A stretch of DNA of 64,000 nt from Nigrospora sphaerica (GCA_018287875.1 JAGVVL010000018.1:3667616-3731615); one strand, 5' to 3'; counted from the stretch's first letter, positions 34,800 to 45,869 are shown. Notes: generated from the sequence alone by a model not told the origin. Numbers and translations: made by a program.

Positions 34800-35281
34800 T
34801 TAACAGATGTCCTGGTAATCACCTATCGTCTTGCAAACAGTGACAGTCTTGCACACAGGCTTTGGGTAACCTCGGAAATATCCAGGGCAGAAGTCGGCTG
34901 TGAATTGGGTTTCCATGTATTCCGACCAAGTGGCGGCGGGAAAGCACTACGCATGGCTTGTCAGCAAACAATTTGATGCGTCTGCCGCCATCTTAGGAGT
35001 TGCATCTCATTTTGTAGCTCCGCATGGAGGGCAGTGTGATAGGTGAAAGCAAGTTCAACCCTAGTGACAATAACAACTTAGTTGAAGACACTTACGAATT
35101 GCTGACCGTCGAGTGTGACGAGGCCACCGGCAATATACTGGCACCATCCGCCTGCCTGCGTCTCACCAAGTTCGTTGGCACACGCACATGCTGTGACCTG
35201 TTTCCCAGCCTTAACAAGTTCGAGTGTGGGGACGGCCAGGACGGCAGGAAGAGCTAGAAGTGTGATAAACGAAGTCTTCAT
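34800..35281 (-). CDS. Small secreted cysteine-rich protein, two exons (effector-like candidate)
   Basis: My model: exon 1 35096-35281, intron 34947-35095 (149 nt), exon 2 34800-34946, giving 110 aa. The start (MKTSF) opens a signal peptide of about 18 residues (hydrophobic FITLLALPAVLA). The donor is a perfect GTAAGT, a branch-site match GCTGAC lies shortly before the acceptor GCGTAG, and the phase is kept. The unspliced frame reads only five more codons to a stop. The mature protein has eight cysteines, three from exon 1 and five from exon 2, enough for four disulfides; the splice adds cysteines exactly as a secreted Cys-rich family would need. A TATA-like word (tatattaa) lies about 125 bp upstream. 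I recognise no family. It lies alone in an island between transposons, the usual setting of fungal effector genes; that role is inference. Confidence 0.65.
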
Positions 35282-36003
35282 AATGAGTGATATCGATGAA
35301 GTCAATAACGGAGGCAGGCGTTTAGGAAACTTTCTGTTTATGTTAGAAGACAGATGGTTGGTAACAGTAAAATAGTGAGAAGTTTGGTCGCTTTAGGGCC
35401 ATTAATATAGAAAACTTTGTTGTCAATTAGCAAGTTTTAAAAACTGGTTCATGTGATGGAGAGATGAAGCTTGGTAAGCATTGGTCAGGTACGATAAGTA
35501 TTATTTTGGAGGTCCGTCCGAGAGTGTGACCAATGAACGATTTCCAATGCCTCCCGACACGAAAGTTCCTTGGTGTTGAATCTTGGCACACCGCGCTGTG
35601 TACAATATTTGACCGAGATAGCGCGGGGTATATGCGCGAAACCTCTCAGTATACCGGAAGAAGTAGGGTGATTTTGCAGCGGGTGAACGCCGGCTTGTGG
35701 ACTCGGCGCTTACGAATAGTTCCTAGCTAGAAGTTAGCGTAATGGGTCGGGGAGAAAGCCTTATTCGGAAGGTAGGAGTTGGAGGTGACTTTGATGTAAC
35801 CACACACTACCAATTGGCACCCAGTGTACCATGGAACATTGACCGCCTGTGGATAGTACCGCCATGGGACTTATCGTTTGGATGAATACGAAATCATGCA
35901 TGCTTATACGCGACCTCATTTAAGAGGGAGCAGTTGAGTTCAACCCCCCCCCTAGGGCTTGGCACAACTGTGGGGCCAGGAATTTTCATGTGGGTCACGC
36001 CCT
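35282..36003. other. Upstream region of the small secreted-protein gene
   Basis: Ordinary composition with no convincing second gene; a frame at 35533-35730 (+) lacks features. It should hold the promoter of the reverse-strand gene. A C-run at 35945-35953 precedes LINE copy D. Confidence 0.4.
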
Positions 36004-36189
36004 TTATTATTATTATTCTTACACCTAGCGACCTATTTAGGCCATGAGGACCCCCTGCGCATCTTAGCCTAGGAAAACCGTTCCGGGCTGACGTCCGGCC
36101 GGGTGAAAAACCTAGGTTCCGCTGCGTCGTACCGCTTCTATCTACTTTTTGACCTGCCATACCGAGATCGGGCTCAGCGCGCCCGCTTC

Positions 36190-39100
36190 CTAGCTGATAA
36201 GTTGATTCGCTAGCTGGAACATGTCCAGCCTTCCGGAGCGGAGTAGCCATCTCGCGATAATTCCTGCTTTTCCTGGGGTGTCGAGCATCCTGTCCGTGTC
36301 TATCGGTCCTCCTAGAGCTTGGACGAGATGCTCTCGTCTTTCTCTTTCCCGTGGGCAGAAAACGAGGATATGCCGGACGGTCTCCCTGCCCTGACCGCAG
36401 ACGCACCAGGGGCTGTCGAAGCCTGGGACCCTACGCTTAAAAGGAAGTCTCGCAGCCCAATCTTGCCAGTCCTCGCTTGGACGAGGATGGAGCTCTCGGC
36501 CTTATGGAGTCCCTTATGGAGCTTGAGGACGTGCTTGTCTGGCGGCATCTTAGTTGCTGCCGGGGTTCGTGCTGTTCGATTTTGCTGCGCTTGTTGCCAT
36601 CTTTGAAGCCAGTCTCTCTCCTCAGCCTTATATGCTGAGTCTCCAGCTAGCCATTCGTCTAGCCACCTCTTACGATCGGGAGCGTCGGGGCCTTTCGGTC
36701 TGCGCCGGCGAGTCGGTCTTGTTAGGATCCATCTAGCTGCGTTTTCGCATCTCGCTTGGATGAGTGATGCGATACGCGGCTGTTGGAGCCTCTCTTCCGA
36801 TGCCGCCACCCTTCTGTTGAGCCACGTGTCTAAGGGGGACACGTAAGCTTCCGTTTCTAGTACTGCGGTGGCCGTGGCTTTGAAAGCTCCTGTGACCTTT
36901 CGGAGGCACTCTGTCTGGACGTCGTTAAGTGCCTTGGCTCTATTTTTCGAGATCTGGCGGTGCCACTCTGAAGCTCCATAGCCTATCGCAGACCGTACGA
37001 CGGCTGTATAGACTTGGCGGGCTCGCTGGAGAGATGCGCCCCACGTCGAGCCGGCTATCCGGTTTAGAGCATAGACCTACGTCGCCATCTTCTTCGATAT
37101 CGACTGGATATGGACGTCCCAGCGGAGACGTCTATCCACCTGGATGCCAAGGACGCGGCAGGAGTCTTCTGGTTCGATTTCGTGACCTTCTAAGGCTATC
37201 TTTGTATCCGGACCTTTCCGTCTTCGAGAGAAGTGGACTAGGTGATATTTCTGGACTGCAAAGGTCATGCTATAGCTGACTGCCCATTCTTTGCAGATCC
37301 TGTGAGCGGCTTCTAGCCGCTCGCAGGTCTGCTCTAGGTTTAAACCGAAGCCCACGAGGTTCGTGTCGTCTGCGAAGGCTATAGTAGCTATCCCTAGTAT
37401 AGCGCGGAGAGCCTTATAGAGACCGGCTATATAAAGGCAGAAGAGGATAGGCGATAGGGGTGAGCCCTGCGGGACGCCTGCCGGGACTGGGATCTCGTCC
37501 GATTCCTGGCCGTCGAAGAGCAGTGTGGTGGATCGGTTAGAAAGGAAGCTGCGTATCCAGTTAATGGTCCATATAGGTACTCGGAGCGCTCGTAGGTTGC
37601 CGAGGAGTCTATCGTGGTCAACGGAGTCGAAAGCACCCGAGATATCTAGCGATAGGAGAGTCGCAGCGCCTCCATACTTCCAGGCTGTGCGGACTAAGTC
37701 TGTGAGCAGCCGTAGCGCGGTTTCCGTAGAGCGGCCTTTCCGGTTACCCATCTGTTCGTCCGGGAGCAGTCTATTCTCTTCGGCAAAGCTAGCTAGCCGT
37801 TGCGTTAGTAGGCTCTCGATCGTTTTCCCTATAGTGTTAAGCAGCGCGATGGGTCTCCATCCGCCGGCTTGGTGGTACTCGTTTGGCTGCTTTCCTGGCT
37901 TCCGGAGGATAACGGTGACTGCTTTACGGAACGCTCTTGGATAGTATCCTATATGCCAGCACGCTTCCGCTAGGGAGGCCAAGGCCTGGAAGAGGGGCTT
38001 TCCTAGGCGTTTGAGAAATCCGTTCGGAAGCTGGTCTAGTCTAGGTGCCTTCCACTGGCCTGCCTTAGTAAGGACGTCTTGGACTTGTTCTGCTGTCACC
38101 TTGCCGTCCATATCAAGAGGCGCTGCGAGCCGGTTCGTTGTTCGGAAGCCGGTGTACGTAGCCTTAGGGAGGGGATAGAACCTCTCTCGGAAGGCCTCTG
38201 TTTTCTCCTTATAGGTCGTTGCTTCGCCACGCGGTGTGTAGAGCGTAGGGACGGCTGGAGGTAGCGGTGGCGCGGCTCCTTCGGTTCTGGCCTATCTCGC
38301 GATGTTCCAGACGCCAGCTGGCTGGCTAGAGGCCTCGTGAAGCATGCCTCTCCAGGTCGCTGTCTTTGCGGTGCGGATCGTTTTCTTTTTCGTAAGGGAT
38401 GCTTGCCGAAGGGCTCGCCAGGCTGCGTCTGTCCTGTCGGATAGCCATGCTCGCTGGGCTCGTCTCTCCTCCTCTATAGCTCTTTTTATATCGTGGTTCC
38501 ACCAGGCCTTGCCTCTCCCTTTAGAGTGGCGGAGGGGGGCAACTAGGTCGGCTATCCGTGTTAGCTCCTTAGTTAACGTCTCGGTGTAGCTATCGATTTC
38601 TTCTGGTGTCTCGAGTTGCCCTGGCTGTGGTAGGTATGCCGCCTCTGCCTTCGCCTGGTCGTAGTCAGCTGTTTTCCAGCTGCGTCGTAGCCTGTCTTGG
38701 CGGTCTATACAGGGTCCAGCCACGCGTATCACCTGAGGGAGGTGATCGGATCCTGCGTATAGTGCGTATCCGTCATAGGCGACCCGGAGATCGTCTGTGG
38801 CCCAGGCTAGGTCGATCGTAGAGTCTGCGCATCCTTTTCGTGTCCATGTCGGTGTTCCAGGGGGTGTGATCAGCTGGAGTCTCCAGGATTCTGCTAGCTA
38901 GAGCAGCTTATCAGCTGCCCTATGGGGTCGGACGTTGTATCCTCCCCAGACGGGGTGGTGGACGTTGAAGTCTCCCACGAGGACTGTTCGTCTTAGCTGG
39001 GGTTCGTCATGGAGGGCTTCGATAGCGGGTAGGTCCGATCTGCTAGTGGACCCAGGGGGAGGCGAGTATATACAGATAACCGTTATAGGACCGTCTGGTA

Positions 39101-39377
39101 GTTGGATTGTGATGTGACACTTATCTGGCTGCGCCTTATATGTCCACTACGCTAGGGTGTACTTCTTATTAATATAGATGCATGCCCTACCTCCCTCGGT
39201 TGCGTAGAGTAGGAAGTATGGAGAGGATCTCGGGCAGTAGGTGGTCGGCATATTTGGGTTTCGCCAGGGCTCTTGGATAGCTAAGACGTCGTACTCTTCG
39301 GAGATGGCATCGATTACCGGGATCTGTGCTTTCTTGCTTTTCTGCGTGTTCCAGTGTAGGATCCTTAGCGCTGTCAT
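36190..39377 (-). pseudogene. LINE copy D ORF2: endonuclease and reverse transcriptase, few lesions
   Basis: Begins MTALRILHWNTQKSK, with AIQEPW: an APE-type endonuclease that nicks the target. Next come GDFNVHHPVWGG, the RT fingers and palm (FDSVDHDRLL; AGVPQGSPLSPILFCLY; FADDTNLVGFG, 37359-37379), and a Cys-rich end (CxCGxxxETxxH). A stretch of 344 codons (37077-38111) through the RT is uninterrupted. Stops occur near 39147, 38898 and 38295, and there are frame breaks around 36440-36450 and 38730, so it is not functional. At about 1060 codons it matches Tad-clade ORF2 proteins. Confidence 0.82.
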
Positions 39378-40730
39378 AGTCGAGCGTGGATGCTGTTTAG
39401 TGTTGACTCCGGTGTTTCGATGTCCATGTCGTCTATCTCTTCGTGGGTTCTGCTACGGGCTCTGCCAGTGCTTCTAGTACGGCAGCTGGTTGCTCGACGC
39501 TTCCGCGGCTGTACTGTCTGCCAGTCTTCGGCTGTTGGTTTAGGAGGTTCTTGCGAGGGCAGTGCGAACCCCTTCGGTCTCGTGACATAAGCAGCCTTGG
39601 CGATCTGGACCTGCTCCTGGCGGACTGGACACTCCTTAGACCACGCAGTGTGTGGTCCTCGGCATGCTAGGCAGCAGTACCGGCTCTTATTCTCGGCTTC
39701 TGGGCATTCTTTATCGTTATGCTTTGTTGAAGAGCAGAGCCCACACCTGCGTGCGTGGCGGCAAACACGGGCGATATGTCCATAACGGTAGCAGTGGTAG
39801 TATTGCTTAAGCTGGGCTCCTTCGGCGAAGGGTTCGCATGGATAGTAGCCATACTGCCAAATAAGGCCGTCTCGATATAGCTGTTCCGCTTGTTAAACCG
39901 TGGGTACTGCAATATATAGGGCCGTGACCTTCCTAGACGAGGTCTTGGCGTTGCGAGGGAGCTTGGCCTCCAGGACGTCGATAGGGCCGCCAGGCTGGTT
40001 CCGGAGTTGGACTTCTAGCTGCCCTTGGTTCGTCTCTATGGCCTCCTTGTTGATGCCATGGGCCACCACCAGGATCTTTCTCTTCTAGATAGAGGCGTTC
40101 TCTCCGAAGGCCTCGGTAGTCCAGGCCCAGTCGGTTTCCAGCTGTCGCTTCTCTTCTGCTGTCTTGCAGGTGATAGCATAGTCTCCGCTAGGAAGCTTCT
40201 GTGTAGCTATTGCCGTTTCTTTGCCTGTTGCTGCATTGACTTTCCGCACGATCTCTTCGTAGGTGCGGCCTTCAGTTCCTGCGGCCTTGACCGTTACCTC
40301 CCGTTCGTGTCGAGGAGGTAGAGTCTTGGCTACCTGGGGGCCCTAGGCGTCGGGGAGGCGGTAAGGGCAGTAGCGGCTGCAGCGTACGTCTTAGGAGCTT
40401 TAATTTCCTTATAGATAGCTTGTAGCGTGTTCTCGATAGCATTGATACGTCTTTCGACGCTGGGCTGGCTGTTCGATTCCTTAGCCGCCATCTCTACGAC
40501 CGGAATGGCAGCTTGAACTGCTGCGGCTAACGCCGCAATGTTGACTTCACCAGCTAGGAAGCGTTTGAAGTCGTCTATAGTGCTGCGTATATCCTCTGGA
40601 CTGCGTCCAGATGCTGTAATGCTGTCTGGCGATGGTGTTCTTGAGTCCGGAGGTGACGGCTCGGGGGTGGGGCGGGCCTATGGCGGCTCCCACCACCCGC
40701 GCTTTGCCTCGAGGGTGGTGAATCGACCAT
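39374..40730 (-). pseudogene. LINE copy D ORF1, gag-like zinc-knuckle protein
   Basis: RNA-binding gag-like protein starting MVDSPPSRQ at 40730. The order is a Pro/Ser-rich N-terminus, a helical central region (VERRINAIENTLQAIYKEIK), then three zinc-knuckle units at about 39630-39810. The second is C-x2-C-x4-H-x4-C and the third C-x2-C-x3-H-x6-C; the first has lost a Cys to Tyr. A one-base deletion in a G-run near 40665 (five G where copy C has six) shifts the frame. The terminal TGA (39374-39376) overlaps the ORF2 ATG. Confidence 0.75.
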
Positions 40731-40837
40731 TTCTAGGCTAAATGAAGCCCTAGGAACAGTTTCCGGGCTATCCGGTAGCTTATAGAGTCGCGGTTGTGAA
40801 GTTATCGCTGTGTGGGGTCGGTTTCGAAAAGGTTTTT

Positions 40838-41036
40838 CCCCCGAGTACCTTAGACGTAGTGTACATGGATCTAACAGGTAAGCGTTCCATTTCTGGCTCC
40901 CTATGTATTGTACAGAGGGTTGGCAGCGGTCTATAGTTTGTAGTAAACCTTTCTATTAATGGACTGTACTAAATGGACTGGCTCAACATCTTCTTACTTT
41001 CGTACTACATCACTTCACTTGAAGCTACGTACAACA
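40838..41036. other. Short spacer between LINE D and the TPR fragment
   Basis: One frame (about 40849-40920) reads LDVVYMDLTGKRSISGS, vaguely like a retroelement integrase segment. Too short to assign. Confidence 0.25.
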
Positions 41037-41359
41037 TCACGAACTGGACCCCGGTGAACCGTCGCTCATCATCTTATACGCCTCTTTTAGCAAATCCTTT
41101 GACACCATGCGGTCAGGATCGTCCTCTCTTAGTAAGTCTTCCTCAATGGCCACCACATGCTCCAACATCTCGATCGCCTCCGGGATCCGCCTGTCGGAAA
41201 GGTATGCCTTTGCGAGCGCGTGCTCGGACGTGAGTCGGTTATGATCCCTCTCGTCGAGCGTCTCTTTCCACACCGCCACCATGTGCTCCAACATCTCGAT
41301 CGCCTCCGGGATCCGCCTGTCGTTGAGGTTTGCTGATGCGTGCCACCACGGGGGGACAA
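41037..41359 (-). pseudogene. C-terminal TPR fragment of an NLR/STAND-like protein
   Basis: About 100 residues made of 42-residue units of the kinesin-light-chain-like TPR type (RRIPEAIEMLEHMVAVWKET... then again RRIPEAIEMLEHVVAIEEDL), ending in a short tail and a stop at 41037. Such tandem TPRs form the sensor end of fungal NACHT/NB-ARC proteins involved in heterokaryon incompatibility and possibly immunity. The two units are almost identical at DNA level with a 126-bp period (41158 and 41284). The upstream part is cut off at about 41345, where unrelated sequence begins, so only the tail remains. Confidence 0.7.
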
Positions 41360-41439
41360 TAACCTAGTCTGCTAAACTGGATACCGTGGACATACATAGG
41401 CTATTAAGAGCAGGATCTGTCAACTGGCAGGTCCCCTAC

Positions 41440-41649
41440 CTTTTACGCATCAGGGGGCTACTGAGGATGCCAACCGGCTCAGTAGCTGCCCTAGGTTGGA
41501 AGCCTCACGACTACCAGACAGCCAATGCGCCTTCGCAGAGTTCACAGTGAGCGTGATGACAGCTGTTGAGCTTGATCAACACTGTGCACCCTTCGAAGAG
41601 GGTGAGGAAACCTTGATTGGACGATTTTCGGATGACCACTTCCTGGAGT
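41440..41649 (+). mobile_element. Fragment of a gypsy-2-type element, well preserved
   Basis: Reverse complement of about 49355-49545 in gypsy-2. Here the frame is open (AEFTVSVMTAVELDQHC; EEGEETLIGRFSDDHFL), while the copy at 49 kb has stops. It breaks exactly where the pogo transposon begins (TA at 41650-41651). Confidence 0.65.
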
Positions 41650-41651
41650 TA

Positions 41652-43506
41652 ACGTAGATGTCATATCAGCCGGACAGTCAGATCAGCCGGACACTTATCG
41701 GCACCTTCGCGACAAATCAATCAATTACGTAACCACAACGCCTTAAATCAATCTAATCTAATCGGAATCCGAATCTCCAGACGTCTCTACAACTATCTCA
41801 CAAGTGCGCGCATTATGACCGGTGTTTCCGCAGGTGCCACAGCGCCTTTCGCGTGGTTGCGCCCTCCTCGCACGACTACTACTCGCACGCGTTTCGTCCC
41901 TAACTGTCTATCTAGGTCCTTCTGGTCTAAAAGGTCTTGTCCCTCGCCGATACTAAGTGTACCCCTTGCCTTACACGTGTTTTCTTTACTCTGCGACGTT
42001 TTACGAGGCTGCTATTCGCCTCTCGAAAGGTACGGACCTCGGCTCTTAAAAGGGCATTCTCGTGCATTATCGCCATCGTACCCTTCGTAATCTGGTCAAC
42101 TGCCGATAGAATCGGTGTCGGAGGGCTTCCCTGGTGACGTCGGACTCGACTTTTAATATAATCAGTCTGCGAAGTCGCCTCAGTCGGGTTGTGTGGCGTC
42201 TGAGAGGCCTATGGGATGGTCGCGGTCGGGAGGCTCCCGGTTGGCGAAGGCGTCGATAACTTAACATCTAGTTTCGATATGACCTGTTCCGGGTTTAGAG
42301 GGACTAAACCGGCCCCTCTGAATCCAGCTTTAACGTTTTTAGGTGTGAAAACCTTGGAAAACGCCGCCTGAAAGGCGATTAGGAACTCGGCCTTCGTGAT
42401 ATAATTCACGTGCGATTTTATGAACCCTTCGATCTCGCGACCGTACGCCCGCTTTAATGGACCAAAACACCCAAAGTCAAGGGGCTGGAGAAGATGCGAC
42501 GAGTGCGGAGGCATAGAGACCGTGATGATGTTCTTCTCTTTACAGAAAGCCTGGAATTCGGCCGAAACGTGGCTCTTGTGCCCGTCGATGACTAGGATCC
42601 GATATGGTCCCTTTGTGCGCGTGGCAGTGTGTTTATCGAAATGCCGAATCCAGTCCAGGCCTGTCTCGTTATTGGTCTATCCATTCGAGGTAGGTTTGAT
42701 TACCCAGTCGCGTGGTAAGGTGCTGTCGGTGTACCAGTTCGCGAGATGGGTTTTGCCTTTTACTGCTATAAACGGCGGGACACACCAGCCGTCCGCACAC
42801 ACCCTGGATGGCAGTAACCCATTCCCGATTACCCGGCTGGATCTTCTTGCGTTTTCCGTCGCGATCGGCGCCTGTAATAACCATCGAGGACGCGATCTGG
42901 CCTATCATAAAGCCGGTCTCGTCGAAGTTGTACAGATCCTCGTCGAGAATGCCGTTCTTAACTCTCATATTATGGAAAAGCTCGAACCAAGCCGCGATCT
43001 TTTCAGGATCCTCGCAGAGGGCCCTCTAATAGTCGTATACACGAGATAAACGCGTCTTTAGTCGTGGTTGTCGCTTGATGAAGTTCGAGGCCCAGCGCGT
43101 CCCAACGCGTGACGCGTAACGCGTCGCAAGAATAACATTAGCCATATCTTCCACATCTGGAATCCGGGAGCAAACCCTCGCGAATCGAGGTCAATTACAT
43201 ATGTGACAATCACATTCTCTTTTAATTCCGTTAATCGATGGCGGACCGATCGGGTATCCTGTATGGCACGTATGCCTTTCATTCTGTTGAAGAGGGTCGA
43301 TCGAGGGACATTAAAGATGGATGCAGCGCGTCGGACGAATAATATTGGGTCTTTTTGAATCGCTTGGACCGCTAGCGTAATCTGAGACTCGCTTGAAGGC
43401 TTTGCCATAATTCGTGGTGGAGTTATATAACGGTAAAGTTAAGATAGTAGAAATTAGTGGGAAGTGTCCGGCTGATCTGACTGTCCGGCTGATATAACAT
43501 CTACGT
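41652..43506 (-). mobile_element. pogo/Fot1-type DNA transposon, family 1
   Basis: 1855 bp with terminal inverted repeats of about 44 bp and TA on both sides (41650-41651 and 43507-43508), the target signature of Tc1/mariner/pogo elements. Each terminus starts ACGTAGATG and then carries two copies of ATCAGCCGGACA spaced 17 bp apart, likely transposase-binding sites. The transposase gene is on the minus strand. Confidence 0.88.
41758..43408 (-). pseudogene. pogo/Fot1-type transposase, frameshifted
   Basis: Starts MAKPSSESQITLAVQAIQ at 43408 with a helix-turn-helix N-terminus (RRAASIFNVPRSTLFNRMKG). The DDE core is visible as DLYNFDETGFMIGQ and GNREWVTAIQ (42669-42968) and PPHSSHLLQPLDFGCFGPLKRAYG (about 42514). 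The C-terminus carries a zinc knuckle C-x2-C-x4-H-x4-C (41800-41841) before a Ser/Asp tail. Expected size is about 550 aa. Frameshifts near 43190, 42700 and 42530 separate the blocks, so no active enzyme is made. Confidence 0.82.
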
Positions 43507-43651
43507 TAACAAAATAAGAACTTAAACTTATAATATAGAACTTAAATTAACTTTATTATTAACTTACTTACCCGTTCTTTAACATTATGTAACTTATTTA
43601 AGCTCGACACTACTTTTAAAACATTAAACCAACCCACCGTATTTATCGATA
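43507..43651. other. 145-bp AT-rich spacer between two pogo elements
   Basis: Strongly AT-rich, flanked on both sides by TA target dinucleotides. It does not continue the gypsy-2 fragment seen left of the first element. Confidence 0.4.
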
Positions 43652-45595
43652 ACGTAGATGACAAGCGAGTGGCGCAGACAAGCAAGTGGCGCACTTACCG
43701 CCAAATCGCGCCAATTCAACTTTAAGACACTACATAACCACAAATAAACATGGAGACCGCGTCGAAAGAAAGCCAGATGGTTCTTGCTATCCAATCTCTC
43801 CAAAACGACCCCAATATTACCCGCAGAGCCGCGGCTAGGACATATAACGTCTCGAAACCTCGCTACGTCGAAGAATGAACGGAACACGCGCCCGGTAAGA
43901 CACGCGCCCTAATAGCACTCGATTAACGAAGCTAGAAGAGAATGTGATTGTCACATATATAATAGACTTGGATTCGCGGGGATTCGCGCCCCGGATGCCT
44001 AATATGGAAGAGATAGCCAATGTTATTCTCGCGGAGTGCGACGCGTCACGTGTTGGGATATATTGGGCCTCGAACTTCGTGAAGCGACAACCCTAACTTA
44101 AAACGCGTCTTTCTTATGCATACAACTATTAGAGGGCCCTCTGCGAGGAGCTTAAAAGATCGCGGCTTAGTTTGAGCTTTTCCGCAACATGAGGGCAATG
44201 TACGATATTCTTAACAAGGATCTGTACAATTTCGACAAGACCGGCTTTATGATAGGCTAGATCACGTCCTCGATGGTTGTTATAGGCGCTGACCGCAGCG
44301 GTAAACGAAAGAAAGTCCAGCCTGGTAATCGAGAATAGGCTACCGCGATCCAGGGCGTGTGTGCGGACAGCTGGTGCGTCCCGCTATTCGTAGCGGTGAA
44401 GGGCAAGAACTATCTCGCGAACTAGTACGCCGACAGCACCCTACCACGCGACTGGGTGATTAAACCAACCTCTAATAGATGGACCGACAATAAGACAGGG
44501 CTAGACTGGATTCGGCATTTCGATAAACACACTGCCGCCCGTATAAAGGGCACACATCGAATGTTGATCATCGACGGGCACGAGAGCCACGTTTCGGCCG
44601 ATTTCAGGCTTTCTATAAGGAGAAGAACATTATCACAGTCTTAATGCCTCCTTATTTGTCATATCTACCCCAGCCTCTTAACGTTTGATGTTTTGGACTA
44701 TTAAAGCGGGCGTACAGTCGCGAAATCGAAGGGTTTATAAAGGCACATGTGAACCATATTACGAAGGCCGAGTTTTTATCGCCTTCCACACCGCGTTTGT
44801 TAAGACTTTTACACTCGAAAACGTTAAATCCAGATTCCGCGGGGCTGGTTTAGTCCCTCTTAACCCGGACAAGGTCATCTCGAAGCTCGACGTGAAGTGA
44901 CAAGGCCTTGTTCAACGACAACATGGACACGCCGTCGGGGACGCCAAAGTTCTCGGTCGCACGCGAGGTGCCACTCTCGGAGTCGGGTTATCGACGCCTT
45001 CGCCGACTGGAAGCCTCCCGGCTGCGACTATCCCTTTGGCCTCCCAAACGCCGCACAACCCGACCGAGGCAACTTCGCAAACCGATTTTATTCAAAGCCG
45101 AATCCGCCGTCACCAGGAAGCTCTCCGACACCGATTTTATCGGCAGTCGACCAGTTTGCGAAGGGTGCGATAGCGATAATGCACAAGAACGCCCTTTTAC
45201 AGGCGGAGGTTAAGACACTTCGAGAGGCGAATTCTAGCCTCGCAAAACGTCGGAGAGCAAAGAAAACACGTCTACGGCAAGGAGGAACACTCGAGATTGG
45301 CGAGGGATTAGATCTTTTAGATCAAAAGGACGTGGATACGCAGTTAAGGAGGCAACACATGCGAGTAGTAGTCGCGTAAGGAGGGCGCAACCGCGCGAAC
45401 AGCGTTGTGGCATCTGCGGAAACACCGGTTATAATGCACGTACTTATGAAATAGATGTAGAAACCTCCTGAGAGTCATATTCCGATTAGTTTGAATTGAT
45501 TTACGGCGTTGTGGTTGCATAATTAATTGATTTCTCGTGGAGATGCCGAAAGGTGCGCCACTCGCTTGTCTGCGCCACTCGCTTGTCATCTACGT
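43652..45595 (+). mobile_element. pogo/Fot1-type DNA transposon, family 2
   Basis: 1944 bp, with TA at 43650-43651 and 45596-45597. The inverted repeats begin ACGTAGATG like family 1, then hold two 17-bp units (ACAAGCGAGTGGCGCAG and ...CAC). Sequence outside the first nine bases differs from family 1, but the layout is the same. Confidence 0.88.
43750..45489 (+). pseudogene. pogo/Fot1-type transposase, many stops
   Basis: Starts METASKESQMVLAIQSLQ at 43750. Blocks match family 1: DLYNFDKTGFMIG (44220), SNRWTDNKTGLDWIRHFDKHT (44470; shown only in part here), MLIIDGHESHVS (44562), PPYLSYLPQPLNV (44647), LKRAYSREIEGFIKAHV (44700). The C-terminal knuckle equivalent (about 45410-45445) has lost its His and last Cys to Tyr. 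Several TAG/TAA codons replace Gln or Trp, including one beside GFMIG near 44260. Confidence 0.8.
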
Positions 45596-45597
45596 TA

Positions 45598-45869
45598 GCC
45601 GACTTTATATCGAGGCACATACAGGTTTCAATTTAAGAGAGATAGTAAGGAAAATGATTTTTAAGTCCTAATAGCGTGGTTTATTATGAATAATAACAAG
45701 AAAGCTGTGGAAAGTTTTGATCAGGCCTTAACAAGGCTGGAAAGAGATAAAGTAACGTCACTTAGGAGACAGCTTCTCCTCGTGGAACAGTAACTAGGTT
45801 ATAACATAAGGGGAAAAACAAAGGAAAGATGTGTTAAGTGGCACAGCAGTGCTTATATCCTAGCTAGGG
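45598..45869. other. Spacer, possibly the 3' end or LTR of gypsy-2
   Basis: No coding frame. It lies just beyond the end of gypsy-2 pol; a word tgttaagtggcacagc at about 45832 could begin an LTR, but I see no matching second copy. Confidence 0.3.

Larger units (their letters stand above)
36004..40837 (-). mobile_element. Tad-like LINE, copy D: full length, best preserved
   Basis: About 4.83 kb on the minus strand, from a 5' end at about 40837 to an (AAT)n tail at 36004-36018. It carries ORF1 (gag-like) and ORF2 (endonuclease plus RT). The 5' end agrees with copy C. No clear target-site duplication is seen at the ends. It serves as reference for copies A, B and C: its catalytic FADD box is intact and it has far fewer nonsense codons. 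Confidence 0.88.
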
